Positions 1 through 9,166 are shown, counted from the first letter of the stretch. The stretch is DNA of 64,000 nucleotides from Reinekea forsetii (GCF_002795845.1 NZ_CP011797.1:3138001-3202000), one strand, 5' to 3'. Program-made: numbers and translations. The notes: generated by a model not told the origin, from the letters alone.

Positions 1-2
1 TG

Positions 3-98
3 CAAGACAATCAGATTCACTGGCTAAACCAATTTGCCCGCCTCGGGATTCACGCCCAGGTCTGCTATGTAAGCTACGATGCCCAGCCGACGTTATAG
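3..98 (+). CDS. VRR-NUC domain nuclease, C-terminal end (partial)
   Basis: An open frame runs in from the left edge and ends at TAG 96-98. The 31 visible residues include HWLNQFARLGIHAQVCYVSY, which resembles the end of VRR-NUC (FAN1-like) nucleases, where a QxxWL helix is followed by a strand ending in VCxV. In Pseudomonas-type genomes a VRR-NUC protein of about 550 residues lies directly upstream of the same helicase found here. Its stop lies 20 bases inside the helicase gene, so the two are probably co-transcribed and translationally coupled. Only the tail is visible, so the family call rests on a short match plus gene context. Function as a structure-specific DNA repair nuclease is inferred from the family. 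Confidence 0.6.
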   Translation, partial: QDNQIHWLNQFARLGIHAQVCYVSYDAQPTL

Positions 99-2358
99 GG
101 TCTCGGTGCGTGCGCTGGCCGATTTCTGCCAGATCCAAGGCGATCTGATCAGCGTCTATCGGCCCGGCCCGAGCGCGTTCGAGGGCCAACAGACGCACAA
201 TGCACTGCAGAGCAAGCGCGCCAAACCCTATCAGGCGGAAACGCCGCTCAGCTTTCGTTGGCAAAACCCGGCGTTTGAACTGGTAGTCAGCGGCCGGGCC
301 GATGGCACCTTCCCCGATGGGGTCGAGGAAATCAAAACCACGCGCGTGCCGCCGCACGATATTCCCAGCGGCCTGCGCGACCTGCATCACAGCCAGGCCA
401 AGCTCTATGCCGCAATCTACGCCTTGCAGTTCGACGCCGGGCCCATGCTGCGGGTATGCAACACCTACGTGCATCCGCAAACATTGGAAGAGTGGCCGCT
501 GGAGCGTGCTTATCCGGTCGAACAACTGCTCGATTATCTGCTCGACTGTTGCCTGCGCTATGATGCCTGGCTGATGCGGGTCGATCGCCATCAACGGGAT
601 CGGCAACCCTTCTTGGCGCAGCTGTCATTCCCCTTTGCAACCATGCGGCCAGCCCAACGCCTGATGGCCGAAAGTGTTTACAAGGCTTGTCGGGTCGGCA
701 AAGACCTGTGCGTCGAAGCCCCGACCGGCACCGGTAAAACCTTGGCGGCGCTGTTTCCGGCCCTGAAGGCGATGACCGAGGTCGAGGTGCGCAGCCTGTT
801 TTTCCTCACCATGAAAACCACCGGCCAGGTGGCCGCGCACGATGCATTGCAACGACTGGACCCGGCGCATCGGCTTAGCGTCGTCGCCCTGACCGCCAAA
901 ACCCGCCTCTGCCGTTCGCCCGACACACCCTGCGATGGCCAATTCTGCCCCTATGCACGGGACTATTTTGCCAAACGGGACCGGCTACGCGAGCAGTTGT
1001 TCGAGCCCATCCGCTGGGATCCCGATGCGCTGATTGAATTGGCCGAGAAGGAACAAATTTGCCCCTATTACCTGAGCCAGGACTGGGCTATTTGGTCGGA
1101 TGTGGTCATTGGCGATCTGAACTATATCTACGACACGACCGCGGTGCAGCCCTATCTGTTGCGCGAGATCGACAACCGGGCCACGGTACTGATCGATGAA
1201 TGCCACAACCTGATCGACCGCGGCCGGATGATGTTCAGCGCCGAGTTTTCCGGCTTTGCGCTGCAGCAGTTGCTGCATCAATGTCCCAAGAAAATCCAGA
1301 ACCGCTTGCGCAAAATCCAGACGCGCTTGCGCGAGGTCTGCACTAAGTTTGGCCCCGGTCTGTGTTATGAGTCGCCCCAGACTCTGCTGCACAGTCTGCG
1401 CGACTTTATGGCCGACAGCGCCGCGCTGCTAAGAGACAACCCCCAGTTTGAACCGGATGCGCTCTGGCAGCCTTTTTTGTTCAGTTGTACGCGTTTTATT
1501 CGCTTGCATGACTTGGCCGACGCCGGCGACTTCTGCTGGCGCTACGGCACCGGCAGCCCAGAGCTGCGTGGTATTGAACTGATCTGTTTGAATCCCGCCC
1601 GGCTCTTGATGAGCAAACATCAGCTGGTCAATAATGTCGTCGCCTTCAGTGCTACCCTTAAGCCTTGGCCCTATAGCCAGCAACTCAACGGCCTGGCCGG
1701 CGCTATCACCCAAGAGCTGCCGTCACCCTTTCAAGCCAGCCAGTTTAGTGTCTACTTGGCCAACGATGTGTCGACCCGCTTTCGCGATCGGACCCACTTG
1801 CCGGAACGCCTGCGCCCGCTCCTGAACAGCCTGGTCGGGAACGGCAAAAACACCCTGGTGTTTTTTTCCAGCTACCAACAATTGCAGCAGGCCGCCCGTC
1901 TCTTGGACCCCGCCGAGGCGCTGTTGGTGCAACGCGCCGATTGGACTGCACGCGAACGCGACGCGGTGTTAGCGCAATTCCGTGCGCACCGTGGGCTCAC
2001 GCTACTCACCGTATTGGGCGGCGTCTTTGGTGAGGGCATCGACTTGCCGGGCGAACAATTGGAGCAGGTGGTCGTGATCGGTCCTGGCTTGCCGCAGGTC
2101 AATGACGTCAACAACGCTATCCGCTTGCAGATGGACCAGCAACAACTGCCGGGGTTCGACTTCGCTTATGCCTTTCCGGGCTTGCAGAAAGTGTTACAGG
2201 CGGCCGGGCGTTGTGTCCGCACCGACACCGATCAGGGCGAGATCCTCTTGATCGACGATCGTTTTGACGCCTATGGACAGCAGGGCTGGTTACCGGTGCA
2301 TTGGACGGTGCACAGCGGTCCATTGCAGCGTTGGCCCGGTTCACTCACGGCGCTTTAA
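79..2358 (+). CDS. DinG/XPD-like Fe-S DNA helicase with N-terminal PD-(D/E)XK nuclease domain
   Basis: 759 residues. Residues 1-130 look like a PD-(D/E)XK nuclease domain: GRADG with Asp75, then E84-I-K86 as the E-x-K motif. A superfamily 2 helicase follows. The Walker A motif APTGTGKT is at 214-221. Four cysteines at 278, 285, 290 and 328 fit the [4Fe-4S] cluster of XPD/DinG enzymes. The DECH box is at 373-376, and the C-terminal half carries the GEGIDLPG and QAAGRCVR motifs. By family it unwinds DNA 5' to 3' in repair. The start overlaps the VRR-NUC gene by 20 bases, suggesting that the nuclease and helicase act on the same lesions. Its stop overlaps the convergent hemerythrin gene by 4 bases. 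Confidence 0.88.
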   Translation: MPSRRYRVSVRALADFCQIQGDLISVYRPGPSAFEGQQTHNALQSKRAKPYQAETPLSFRWQNPAFELVVSGRADGTFPDGVEEIKTTRVPPHDIPSGLRDLHHSQAKLYAAIYALQFDAGPMLRVCNTYVHPQTLEEWPLERAYPVEQLLDYLLDCCLRYDAWLMRVDRHQRDRQPFLAQLSFPFATMRPAQRLMAESVYKACRVGKDLCVEAPTGTGKTLAALFPALKAMTEVEVRSLFFLTMKTTGQVAAHDALQRLDPAHRLSVVALTAKTRLCRSPDTPCDGQFCPYARDYFAKRDRLREQLFEPIRWDPDALIELAEKEQICPYYLSQDWAIWSDVVIGDLNYIYDTTAVQPYLLREIDNRATVLIDECHNLIDRGRMMFSAEFSGFALQQLLHQCPKKIQNRLRKIQTRLREVCTKFGPGLCYESPQTLLHSLRDFMADSAALLRDNPQFEPDALWQPFLFSCTRFIRLHDLADAGDFCWRYGTGSPELRGIELICLNPARLLMSKHQLVNNVVAFSATLKPWPYSQQLNGLAGAITQELPSPFQASQFSVYLANDVSTRFRDRTHLPERLRPLLNSLVGNGKNTLVFFSSYQQLQQAARLLDPAEALLVQRADWTARERDAVLAQFRAHRGLTLLTVLGGVFGEGIDLPGEQLEQVVVIGPGLPQVNDVNNAIRLQMDQQQLPGFDFAYAFPGLQKVLQAAGRCVRTDTDQGEILLIDDRFDAYGQQGWLPVHWTVHSGPLQRWPGSLTAL

Positions 2359-2912
2359 TCGGCGTCGGCAAAGTTAATAATGGCATCGCGCAGGTTGTCA
2401 TATTCCCGCTGGGCATTGTTATCTAATGAATCGAGCACCTGCTGGGCGGCCTCTTCAACATCCGCCCAATCGTCTTCGTCGAGGCACTCTTCGGCGAGCG
2501 GAAACAAGACACTTTCTTCGGCATCCAAATGCAACATCTGGCGCGACAAATAGAGGGTTGCCGTGCGATACAGCAGCGATACCGGAACGGCAATATCCAT
2601 GGCGACTCGCTCGAACGCCGTTCTAAGCTCTTGGGTCAGCCGTTCCAGCTCGCTGTGCTCATTCATTACGGCTTGAATTTGTTCCGGGTGGGGTGGGTTT
2701 TTTTCGAGCAAGCGGGTGAACAATATGTCTTCGACCGGGTGGTGCCAGCGTTCCGGCACGGTGCAGATATAATCCAATATATCCATGATTTGACCGATAT
2801 TCGGTTCAACCTCCGGGTCGTCATAGCCCTTGATCTGAGCGCGCAGGCAATAGAGCACTTTGGCGATGCTTTTGTGATCGGCATTGAGCTTCTGGAGAAT
2901 AGCTGTGCTCAT
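2355..2912 (-). CDS. Hemerythrin/HHE domain protein
   Basis: 185 residues, predicted cytoplasmic and largely alpha-helical. Candidate iron ligands of a hemerythrin-like four-helix bundle are visible: HKS near residue 13, the WHHPVEDILF stretch near 57, NEHSELE near 85 and the HLDAEESVLFPLAEE block near 128-142. The last is the classic HxxxE signature. Proteins of this family bind a di-iron centre and sense or buffer oxygen, nitric oxide or iron; the exact role here is unknown. The ATG at 2912 is the only good start. The gene converges with the helicase gene (4-base overlap). A spacer of about 70 bases separates it from the upstream signalling operon on the same strand, so read-through from that operon is possible. 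Confidence 0.85.
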   Translation of the reverse strand: MSTAILQKLNADHKSIAKVLYCLRAQIKGYDDPEVEPNIGQIMDILDYICTVPERWHHPVEDILFTRLLEKNPPHPEQIQAVMNEHSELERLTQELRTAFERVAMDIAVPVSLLYRTATLYLSRQMLHLDAEESVLFPLAEECLDEDDWADVEEAAQQVLDSLDNNAQREYDNLRDAIINFADAD

Positions 2913-2984
2913 AAAAACACCTGCAAATAACCGCTTAGTGAAATCTGAGCATAGTTGGTCACTTTTTTTTTGCCATGATTCAGG

Positions 2985-3944
2985 TCAACCCGCCTCGATC
3001 GAAGTCTGATTCCGGCCCTGATCTTTTGACCGATAGAGCCCTCGATCGGCCGCCTCGATCCATTGGCCGTGATGCTGAAACTGGGGTAGCCAACGGGCGA
3101 CCCCCAGACTGACCGTAACCTGTAAAATTCCCGCTTCGGTTGCCACTTGCAAGGCGGCAATTTTCTTGCGCAGACGCTCGGCAAACTGGTAGCTGTTCTG
3201 GGCATCGGAGTCGAGCAACAGAAGTGCAAATTCTTCTCCGCCGTAGCGGCCGGCAATGTCGGTTGTGCGCGAATTATCTCGGATCGCCTTGGACACCGCG
3301 CGAATGACATCGTCGCCGGCTTGGTGCCCGTAGGTATCGTTAACCCGTTTAAAGTGGTCGATATCCAGCATGATTAGGCAGACCTCAGCCTCTTGGCGCT
3401 GCAGGCGCATATATTCGGAGCTAAAGAGCGTTTCCCAATAGGCTCGATTATAGAGTTGCGTCAAACCATCGGTGCGACTTAGTTGTGCCAGACGTTGATT
3501 GACCAGATTTAATTCGATTTTGCCGGTGGCGATATCGGTGACGTCGTAGACAATGACCGCCAGATTCTCAACCTCGCCACTGGTGCTGATCACCGGTATA
3601 AAGGTGCAGTTTTGATACATAAATTCGGTCACGCCCGTGATCGGCCGATTGTGGCGGAATTTAAACACAAAGGGCCGTTGTTCCCACGTGGTGAACGCTC
3701 TATTACGCAACTGCACCACCGTATCGGCCTTATGTTTGAACCATTCCTGCGACACCTCAGGAAACACCGTAAACAAACTTTGGTCCAAGGCCTGCGTCGA
3801 ATTGATACCGGAATTATTTTCCATAAAGCCGTTCCAAGCGGTAATACGATATTCTAAGTCGAGCACTAAGATACCGACATCGACCGTCTGCAACACCTCG
3901 ATCAACCAATGAAACTCCGTTAGGCCCTGAGGGCTTTGAGTCAT
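2985..3944 (-). CDS. PAS-GGDEF diguanylate cyclase
   Basis: About 319 residues. The N-terminal 130 residues form a PAS fold (DLEYRITAWNGFMENNSGI and a PAC-like continuation). The C-terminal 170 form a GGDEF domain with the signature GRYGGEEFALLLL, preceded by MLDIDHFKRVNDTYGH. The active-site GGEEF is intact, so synthesis of cyclic di-GMP from GTP is expected. No clear RxxD inhibitory site was seen just before it. GTG 3950, ATG 3947 and ATG 3944 are all in frame. The last has a GGAG five bases upstream and is preferred. The gene touches the end of the CheC-like gene, so it is the third gene of a receiver-phosphatase-cyclase operon. Confidence 0.9.
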   Translation of the reverse strand: MTQSPQGLTEFHWLIEVLQTVDVGILVLDLEYRITAWNGFMENNSGINSTQALDQSLFTVFPEVSQEWFKHKADTVVQLRNRAFTTWEQRPFVFKFRHNRPITGVTEFMYQNCTFIPVISTSGEVENLAVIVYDVTDIATGKIELNLVNQRLAQLSRTDGLTQLYNRAYWETLFSSEYMRLQRQEAEVCLIMLDIDHFKRVNDTYGHQAGDDVIRAVSKAIRDNSRTTDIAGRYGGEEFALLLLDSDAQNSYQFAERLRKKIAALQVATEAGILQVTVSLGVARWLPQFQHHGQWIEAADRGLYRSKDQGRNQTSIEAG

Positions 3945-3946
3945 CA

Positions 3947-4555
3947 TCACTCCAGCATATACGCGACCTTGTCGCGTAAAACGGCGAGGCTGTCGTTGCT
4001 AAATAACAACAGCAAATCGCAATTTACGAGTCGGCCTTCGAGCTTATAGGGTAATTCAATGGTCAACAGTCGTTGCCAACCCGAGGGGTTGCGACTCAAT
4101 AGTTCATCGATATTAATATGCTGCCCGAGCAGATAGGGCTGCCCCTGGGAAAAGTTAATATCGAGTTGCTCGGCTAAGCCCTTTAGGCACGCACCAATTA
4201 GAATATTGGAAATATCCATCAGCAACTCCAGTTCAATCTGTTCGGTAATTTCCCCTTCGAAATGTGTCAATTCGGCCATGTCGGTAAAGCTGGCATCATT
4301 GAAAATCAATAGGGCCTCGCCAGCGATTTTCGAGCCGGTAAAGCCCTGACACACCGCGCTGACCGAATGGGTTCCCTGGACCGATGACAGTGCCATGCTC
4401 AGCTCCGAACGCTCCAGCAAGTTGACCGCCGGGATCGGCATAATCACAAAGGTGTCGAGCAGGCGGGCCAACAGATCGGCGGCGCGGCCCACTGCGATAT
4501 TGCTGAGCTCGCGCAAACTGTCGCGCAGATCTTCGTCTAAAACATCGCTGTCCAA
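3947..4555 (-). CDS. CheC/CheX-like chemotaxis phosphatase family protein
   Basis: 202 residues. The segment RELSNIAVGRAADLLARLL carries Glu16 and Asn19, the ExxN pair that CheC-type phosphatases use to strip phosphate from CheY. A second pseudo-symmetric motif near residues 109-120 reads MDISNILIG, with Asp where the family normally has Glu. The gene sits 10 bases downstream of a CheY-like receiver and abuts a diguanylate cyclase. The simplest reading is that it dephosphorylates that receiver and so gates cyclic di-GMP output. No flagellar or chemotaxis cluster is present here. The family call is strong; the partner is inferred from position. Confidence 0.8.
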   Translation of the reverse strand: MDSDVLDEDLRDSLRELSNIAVGRAADLLARLLDTFVIMPIPAVNLLERSELSMALSSVQGTHSVSAVCQGFTGSKIAGEALLIFNDASFTDMAELTHFEGEITEQIELELLMDISNILIGACLKGLAEQLDINFSQGQPYLLGQHINIDELLSRNPSGWQRLLTIELPYKLEGRLVNCDLLLLFSNDSLAVLRDKVAYMLE

Positions 4556-4565
4556 TGCTGAGCCC

Positions 4566-4937
4566 TTATTCTGAATAGATGCCGAAGTCGCTCAATATTT
4601 GGCTGAGCTGTTCAGGGTTGAGTGGTTTTTTGATAAAAGCCAAGGCACCCAAACGCATCACGCGCGCCGAGGCTTCAGGTTGAATATCGCCAGAAATAAC
4701 AATCACCATGGCGGGTAGATCGCGTGCCTTAATGGCTTCTAACACGCCAAAGCCATCCATCACCGGCATGGTTAAATCCAATAACACCACGTCGCCTAGG
4801 CCCTGCTCTATTTTTTCCAGCGCCTCGATGCCATTGCCGGCCTGAGAGATCTCGACCGGCCAATCTTTCGGCAAGGCACGAATCACCTGCTTGCGCGCAA
4901 AACCGGAGTCGTCAACAATTAATAAGGGTAACGACAT
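4566..4937 (-). CDS. CheY-like single-domain response regulator
   Basis: 123 residues: one receiver domain and no output domain. The acidic pocket Asp9-Asp10, the phosphoacceptor Asp54 in VVLLDLTMP, the Thr/Ser switch position in VISGD and the conserved Lys in FIKKP are all present, so it should be phosphorylated by a histidine kinase encoded elsewhere. It is the first gene of the operon that continues with a CheC-like phosphatase and a PAS-GGDEF cyclase. An output through protein-protein contact is expected, possibly with one of these two. The start at 4937 (ATG) gives a standard-length receiver. Confidence 0.9.
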   Translation of the reverse strand: MSLPLLIVDDSGFARKQVIRALPKDWPVEISQAGNGIEALEKIEQGLGDVVLLDLTMPVMDGFGVLEAIKARDLPAMVIVISGDIQPEASARVMRLGALAFIKKPLNPEQLSQILSDFGIYSE

Positions 4938-5158
4938 GTGAACTCCAATGGGTCATTACTCTTAACTAAAGACAACTGGACACCTTTGTGCAACTTTTGA
5001 GGGGGGAGGATTCTGCTGTTTTCCGGGCACGACGAACAGTGACTTGATAAAACATGCCACTGACCGACTAGGGTGATTGGAGAGAGATTTTACCGGGATT
5101 TGGAGCTGTGCTAACCGCAAGGGACCCGGGCGAATAAGCACCCGGGCGAAGTCCAGAC

Positions 5159-7957
5159 TTAGTGCGCCGACTCCCAAGATGGGCCGCTATCAATATCGAC
5201 GATCAGTGGCACATCCAGATTGGCACAGTGTTGCATGCGAAACCGCACCCCGGCTATCAGGGCCGCCTGATCGTCTTGGTGGACTTCAAATACCAATTCA
5301 TCGTGCACCTGCATAATCATTTTCGCGCGCAAACGACTGGCCGCTAACCAATTACCGACATCGACCATGGCCATCTTGATGATGTCGGCTGCGGTACCCT
5401 GCATCGGAGCATTAATAGCGGTGCGTTCAGCGCCCTTGCGTACCATCTGATTGGACGACTGTAGACCCGGTAAATAGAGCCGACGGCCAAAGACCGTTTC
5501 GACATAGCCGGTTTCGGCAGCTTCGGCACGGGTTTCATCCATATAACGCCGCACCCCGGGATAGCGCTCAAAGTAGGCATCGACATAGGCCTTGGCCTCG
5601 GTGCGACTGATGCCCAACTGTTTGGCCAAACCAAAGGCGGACATGCCATAAATCAAACCGAAGTTGATCGCTTTAGCCGAGCGACGTTGCTCGGTGGTGA
5701 CCTCGCTTTCCGGGACGCCCATGACATCGGCCGCGGTGGCACGGTGGATATCCTTACCCTCTTGGAACGCGGCAATCAGATTCGCATCCTGACTCAGGTG
5801 GGTCATGATGCGTAATTCAATTTGCGAATAGTCAGCCGCAACGATCTGATAATTTAGCGGTGCGATAAAGGCCTTACGAATCGAGCGGCCCTCATCGGTG
5901 CGCACGGGAATATTTTGCAAATTGGGATCGTTAGAACTTAATCGCCCGGTTTGCGCACCGGTCTGGTTATAGGTGGTGTGCAGCCGGTAGTTTGCCCGAG
6001 CATCGGCTTGCGCCAAGATGGGTAACGGGTCGGTATAGGTACCCACCAGCTTACGCAAATGGCGCGACTGCAAGATCAGCCTGGGCAGTTCGTAGTCTTC
6101 GGCCAGATCACTGAGCACCTCTTCATTGGTCGACGGCGCGCCATTGGCGGTCTTAACCAACACCGGCAACCCCATCTTTTCGAACAGGATTTCGGCCAAC
6201 TGCTTGGGCGAGTCGACGTTAAAGGTGGTGCCCGCTATATTGTGCGCCTGCTGCTCGATGGTCGCCAAACGGGCCTTAAACTGCACGCTGAGATCGTTGA
6301 TAAAATCTATATCGAGCACTACGCCGTTGCGCTCGATTAGCGCCAAAGCCGACGACAGCGGGCGTTCAATCTGATCATAGACCCGGGTCAGGTTGCGACT
6401 GGCCAAGCCCTGTTCGAAGCGCGCGCCAAGGCGCAACAGCAAATCACAGCGTTCGGCCCACCAGGGGCCGATGACATCGGCCTTGACCGCGCTCGCTGCC
6501 AACTGCCGTTTGCCGGCGCTGCCCAAGAAATATTCAATAGTCTGCGGCGCCTGCTGTAAATAACAGATCGCCAGATTGTCGATCGACAAATTGGCAAAGT
6601 GGTTGCTCAGACTCTTATCGCGTTTGAGCGTGCTGTCGTAGACAAAGGCCATCAGCTGAACATCTTTCGCCAGCCGCGCTGGGGTCCAGCCCAAGGTGTG
6701 AAACCAATGATGATCGGCCTTGATGTCGAAGCCGGTTTTGACAATTGCATGGGCCGACCAGAGTGGCGCTAACTGAGCCAGCACCTCGGCCGCCGGCAGC
6801 GCCGGCTGATCTTCGGCACTGAACGGCAGATACCAGGCGCGGCCCGGTTCGGTGGCCAGCGCCAAACCAATCCAAACCGGATCCCGATAGTGGCCCTTGG
6901 CCAGAACCGGCAAATAGGCCAGCTGGCGAGTCTGTTCGGCCGAGGCGATAATGGCCGCCAACTCGTCGAGGTGTTCCACCACCCGATAGTCGCATGCGCT
7001 GGGCACGACGAGCTCAGGTAACACGGCCGATACCGGTTCCGGCCGAGCGCTCGCAGTCGGGCTGGCGGTCGGGCTGGCGCCATCGGTCAGATCGCGAATC
7101 CAGGAGCGAAACTGAAACTGTTCAAACAGAGCCAACAGCGCGTCCTTATCCGCGGCCTCGGTCTGATATTCCTGCACCCCTAGATCGAGCGCAACATCGA
7201 GTTTAATGGTCGCCAGCTGATAACTCATATAAGCCGACTCGCGGTGCTCGGCTAACTTGGCGGCCATATTTTTAGCACCGCGGAAGGTCAGGCCAGCGAT
7301 CTCGTCTAAGCGACCATAGATATCATCAAGCCCACCCAGGCCTTGAATCAGAGCCAGGGCGGTCTTTTCGCCCACGCCGGGCACGCCGGGAATGTTGTCG
7401 ACCTTATCACCCATCAGGGCCAGGTAATCGATCATCCGCTCCGGGCCGAAACCGTATTTTTTGCCGACGCCGGCGACATCCAGGTATTCGTTGTTCATGG
7501 TATTGATCAGCGAAACATGCGCGCTGACCAGCTGTGCCATGTCCTTATCGCCGGTGCTGATGACGCAATCGCGACCCTGTTGCGTGGCCTGCTCGGCCAG
7601 GGTGCCGATCACATCATCGGCCTCGACGCCGGCGATACACAGCAGCGGCAAACCCATGGCCCGGACCGTCTCGTGGATCGGCGCAATCTGTGCGCGCAAC
7701 TCCTCGGGCATGGGCGGCCGATTGGCCTTGTATTGATCGTACATCTCGTTGCGGAAGGTTGGGCCCTTGGCATCGAACACCACGACCACCGGGCTCGACG
7801 GATAGGCTTCGATCAGCTTGCGTAACATCGAGACAACACCCTTGATCGCACCGGTCTGCATGCCAGCGGCGTTGGCCAGCGGTGGGAGTGCATGATAGGC
7901 GCGAAACAGGTAGGACGAACCATCGACGAGCACCACAGGTGTTGAATTGTTAACCAT
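5159..7957 (-). CDS. polA: DNA polymerase I
   Basis: 932 residues, the usual Pol I length. An N-terminal 5'-3' (flap) exonuclease domain (VLVDGSSYLFRAYHALPP; GDKDMAQLV; GDKVDNIPGVPGVGEKTA) is followed by a central domain and the family A polymerase domain. The latter has motif A (AADYSQIELR), motif B (RRSAKAINFGLIYG) and motif C (MQVHDELVFEV). It fills gaps after excision repair and removes Okazaki primers. The central domain looks degenerate: where E. coli has the D355-x-E357 pair in FDTETDSL, this protein reads LAYLPVLAKGH, and the position of D501 appears to be Lys. Proofreading activity is therefore doubtful. It is a monocistronic gene; the 220 bases downstream hold no clear intrinsic terminator. 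Confidence 0.97.
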   Translation of the reverse strand: MVNNSTPVVLVDGSSYLFRAYHALPPLANAAGMQTGAIKGVVSMLRKLIEAYPSSPVVVVFDAKGPTFRNEMYDQYKANRPPMPEELRAQIAPIHETVRAMGLPLLCIAGVEADDVIGTLAEQATQQGRDCVISTGDKDMAQLVSAHVSLINTMNNEYLDVAGVGKKYGFGPERMIDYLALMGDKVDNIPGVPGVGEKTALALIQGLGGLDDIYGRLDEIAGLTFRGAKNMAAKLAEHRESAYMSYQLATIKLDVALDLGVQEYQTEAADKDALLALFEQFQFRSWIRDLTDGASPTASPTASARPEPVSAVLPELVVPSACDYRVVEHLDELAAIIASAEQTRQLAYLPVLAKGHYRDPVWIGLALATEPGRAWYLPFSAEDQPALPAAEVLAQLAPLWSAHAIVKTGFDIKADHHWFHTLGWTPARLAKDVQLMAFVYDSTLKRDKSLSNHFANLSIDNLAICYLQQAPQTIEYFLGSAGKRQLAASAVKADVIGPWWAERCDLLLRLGARFEQGLASRNLTRVYDQIERPLSSALALIERNGVVLDIDFINDLSVQFKARLATIEQQAHNIAGTTFNVDSPKQLAEILFEKMGLPVLVKTANGAPSTNEEVLSDLAEDYELPRLILQSRHLRKLVGTYTDPLPILAQADARANYRLHTTYNQTGAQTGRLSSNDPNLQNIPVRTDEGRSIRKAFIAPLNYQIVAADYSQIELRIMTHLSQDANLIAAFQEGKDIHRATAADVMGVPESEVTTEQRRSAKAINFGLIYGMSAFGLAKQLGISRTEAKAYVDAYFERYPGVRRYMDETRAEAAETGYVETVFGRRLYLPGLQSSNQMVRKGAERTAINAPMQGTAADIIKMAMVDVGNWLAASRLRAKMIMQVHDELVFEVHQDDQAALIAGVRFRMQHCANLDVPLIVDIDSGPSWESAH

Positions 7958-8242
7958 AGAGACGGTTCCAGCTGCTAATTTTTTTGGGGGTTCCAGTCGG
8001 CCAGTGTAACACGGCTTAACGGACTTTCTACGCGCACGCGACGGGCCCGATTATTCTCAAAACCCAGCAGGCACCGATCCAATGTTCACTCGATCGTATT
8101 CGCTAGGCCCAATTTATGAACCTCTGTACGCGACCTGACACGGCCGCACCAACGACTCATTCACTCGCCGGGCTATGATGGCGGCAACGGGTATGGAATA
8201 CTCCTCGGTTATTTGGTCATCTAACAAGGCATGCTGGCGTCT

Positions 8243-9166
8243 ATGTCCGTCTACACCGAATTACTCCAACTCGATATCGAGGATCTGCTCGCGCGTTATG
8301 CGCTGGGTGAATATCGCGCGCACCGAGGCATCAGCGCCGGGGTCGAAAATACCAACTATTTTGTCGATACCAGCACTCATCGCTTGGTGTTGACCCTGTT
8401 TGAAAAACACAGCCACGAGGAACTGCCTTTTTTTCTCAACCTGGGCGAGCATCTGTTTCGGCATCAGTGCAAGGTGCCGCAACCCTTTCGCTGTGATCAG
8501 GGCTTCCTGCTGCAGACCGTCAAGGGCAAGCCGGCGGTATTGATTGAACGGCTCGCCGGCGATCACGTCATCCCGAGCCCAGACTATGCCCAGGACATAG
8601 CCCGAGCCCTCGGTCAGGTCCATATCGCCACGGCAAGCTTTGCCGAGAGTCGCGGCCATTCGCATAATCTGGCCTGGGTGCAACGCAGCGCTGATCATTT
8701 GCTCGCGCAATTGACCCCGGCCGATCGCCAGGTATTGCAGCAGAGCCTCACTCTGCTGGACCAGTTGCCCGACAATCTGCCCCAAGGCATCATCCACGCC
8801 GATCTGTTTCACGACAATGCCATGTTTGACCAAGGCCACATCTCGGGCATCATCGACTGGTATTTTGCCGGGCGGGATGCCTATGCATTGGATATTGCCA
8901 TCGCCTTAAATGATTGGTGTGTCGACGCGAATGGTCGCCTGGATCGCGCCCTGGTGAGCGAATTTGTCGCGGCTTACCAGAGTCAACGGCCGCTCAGCCC
9001 GATCGAATTGGATGCGCTGCTGCTGTTGCAGATACAGGCCGCGACCCGCTTCTGGCTGAGTCGGCTGATGGCTCAGGCACAACATCGCCAATCCGATGCC
9101 CACATCACCGTCAAAGACCCTGAGCCGATGAAAGCCCTGCTGGTGCAATTGATCGGCTACACTTAG
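8243..9166 (+). CDS. thrB: Homoserine kinase (ThrB, APH-fold type)
   Basis: About 307 residues, starting MSVYTELLQLD as is typical for the Pseudomonas-type enzyme. An in-frame ATG at 8231 has no room for a ribosome binding site, since AAGG lies one base away, so 8243 is preferred. The protein has the aminoglycoside phosphotransferase fold: GVENTNYFVDT near the nucleotide loop, the catalytic block GIIHADLFHDNAMFD and the following metal-binding IIDWYFAGRD. By family it phosphorylates homoserine in threonine synthesis in the cytoplasm. A polA-thrB neighbourhood is also found in Pseudomonas. A TATGAT-like element near 8175 could be the -10 of its promoter. Confidence 0.9.
   Translation: MSVYTELLQLDIEDLLARYALGEYRAHRGISAGVENTNYFVDTSTHRLVLTLFEKHSHEELPFFLNLGEHLFRHQCKVPQPFRCDQGFLLQTVKGKPAVLIERLAGDHVIPSPDYAQDIARALGQVHIATASFAESRGHSHNLAWVQRSADHLLAQLTPADRQVLQQSLTLLDQLPDNLPQGIIHADLFHDNAMFDQGHISGIIDWYFAGRDAYALDIAIALNDWCVDANGRLDRALVSEFVAAYQSQRPLSPIELDALLLLQIQAATRFWLSRLMAQAQHRQSDAHITVKDPEPMKALLVQLIGYT

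Noticed and set aside
4938-5158. Spot 42-like small RNA downstream of polA
   Set aside because: No promoter or terminator pattern and no recognisable Spot 42 core in this spacer.
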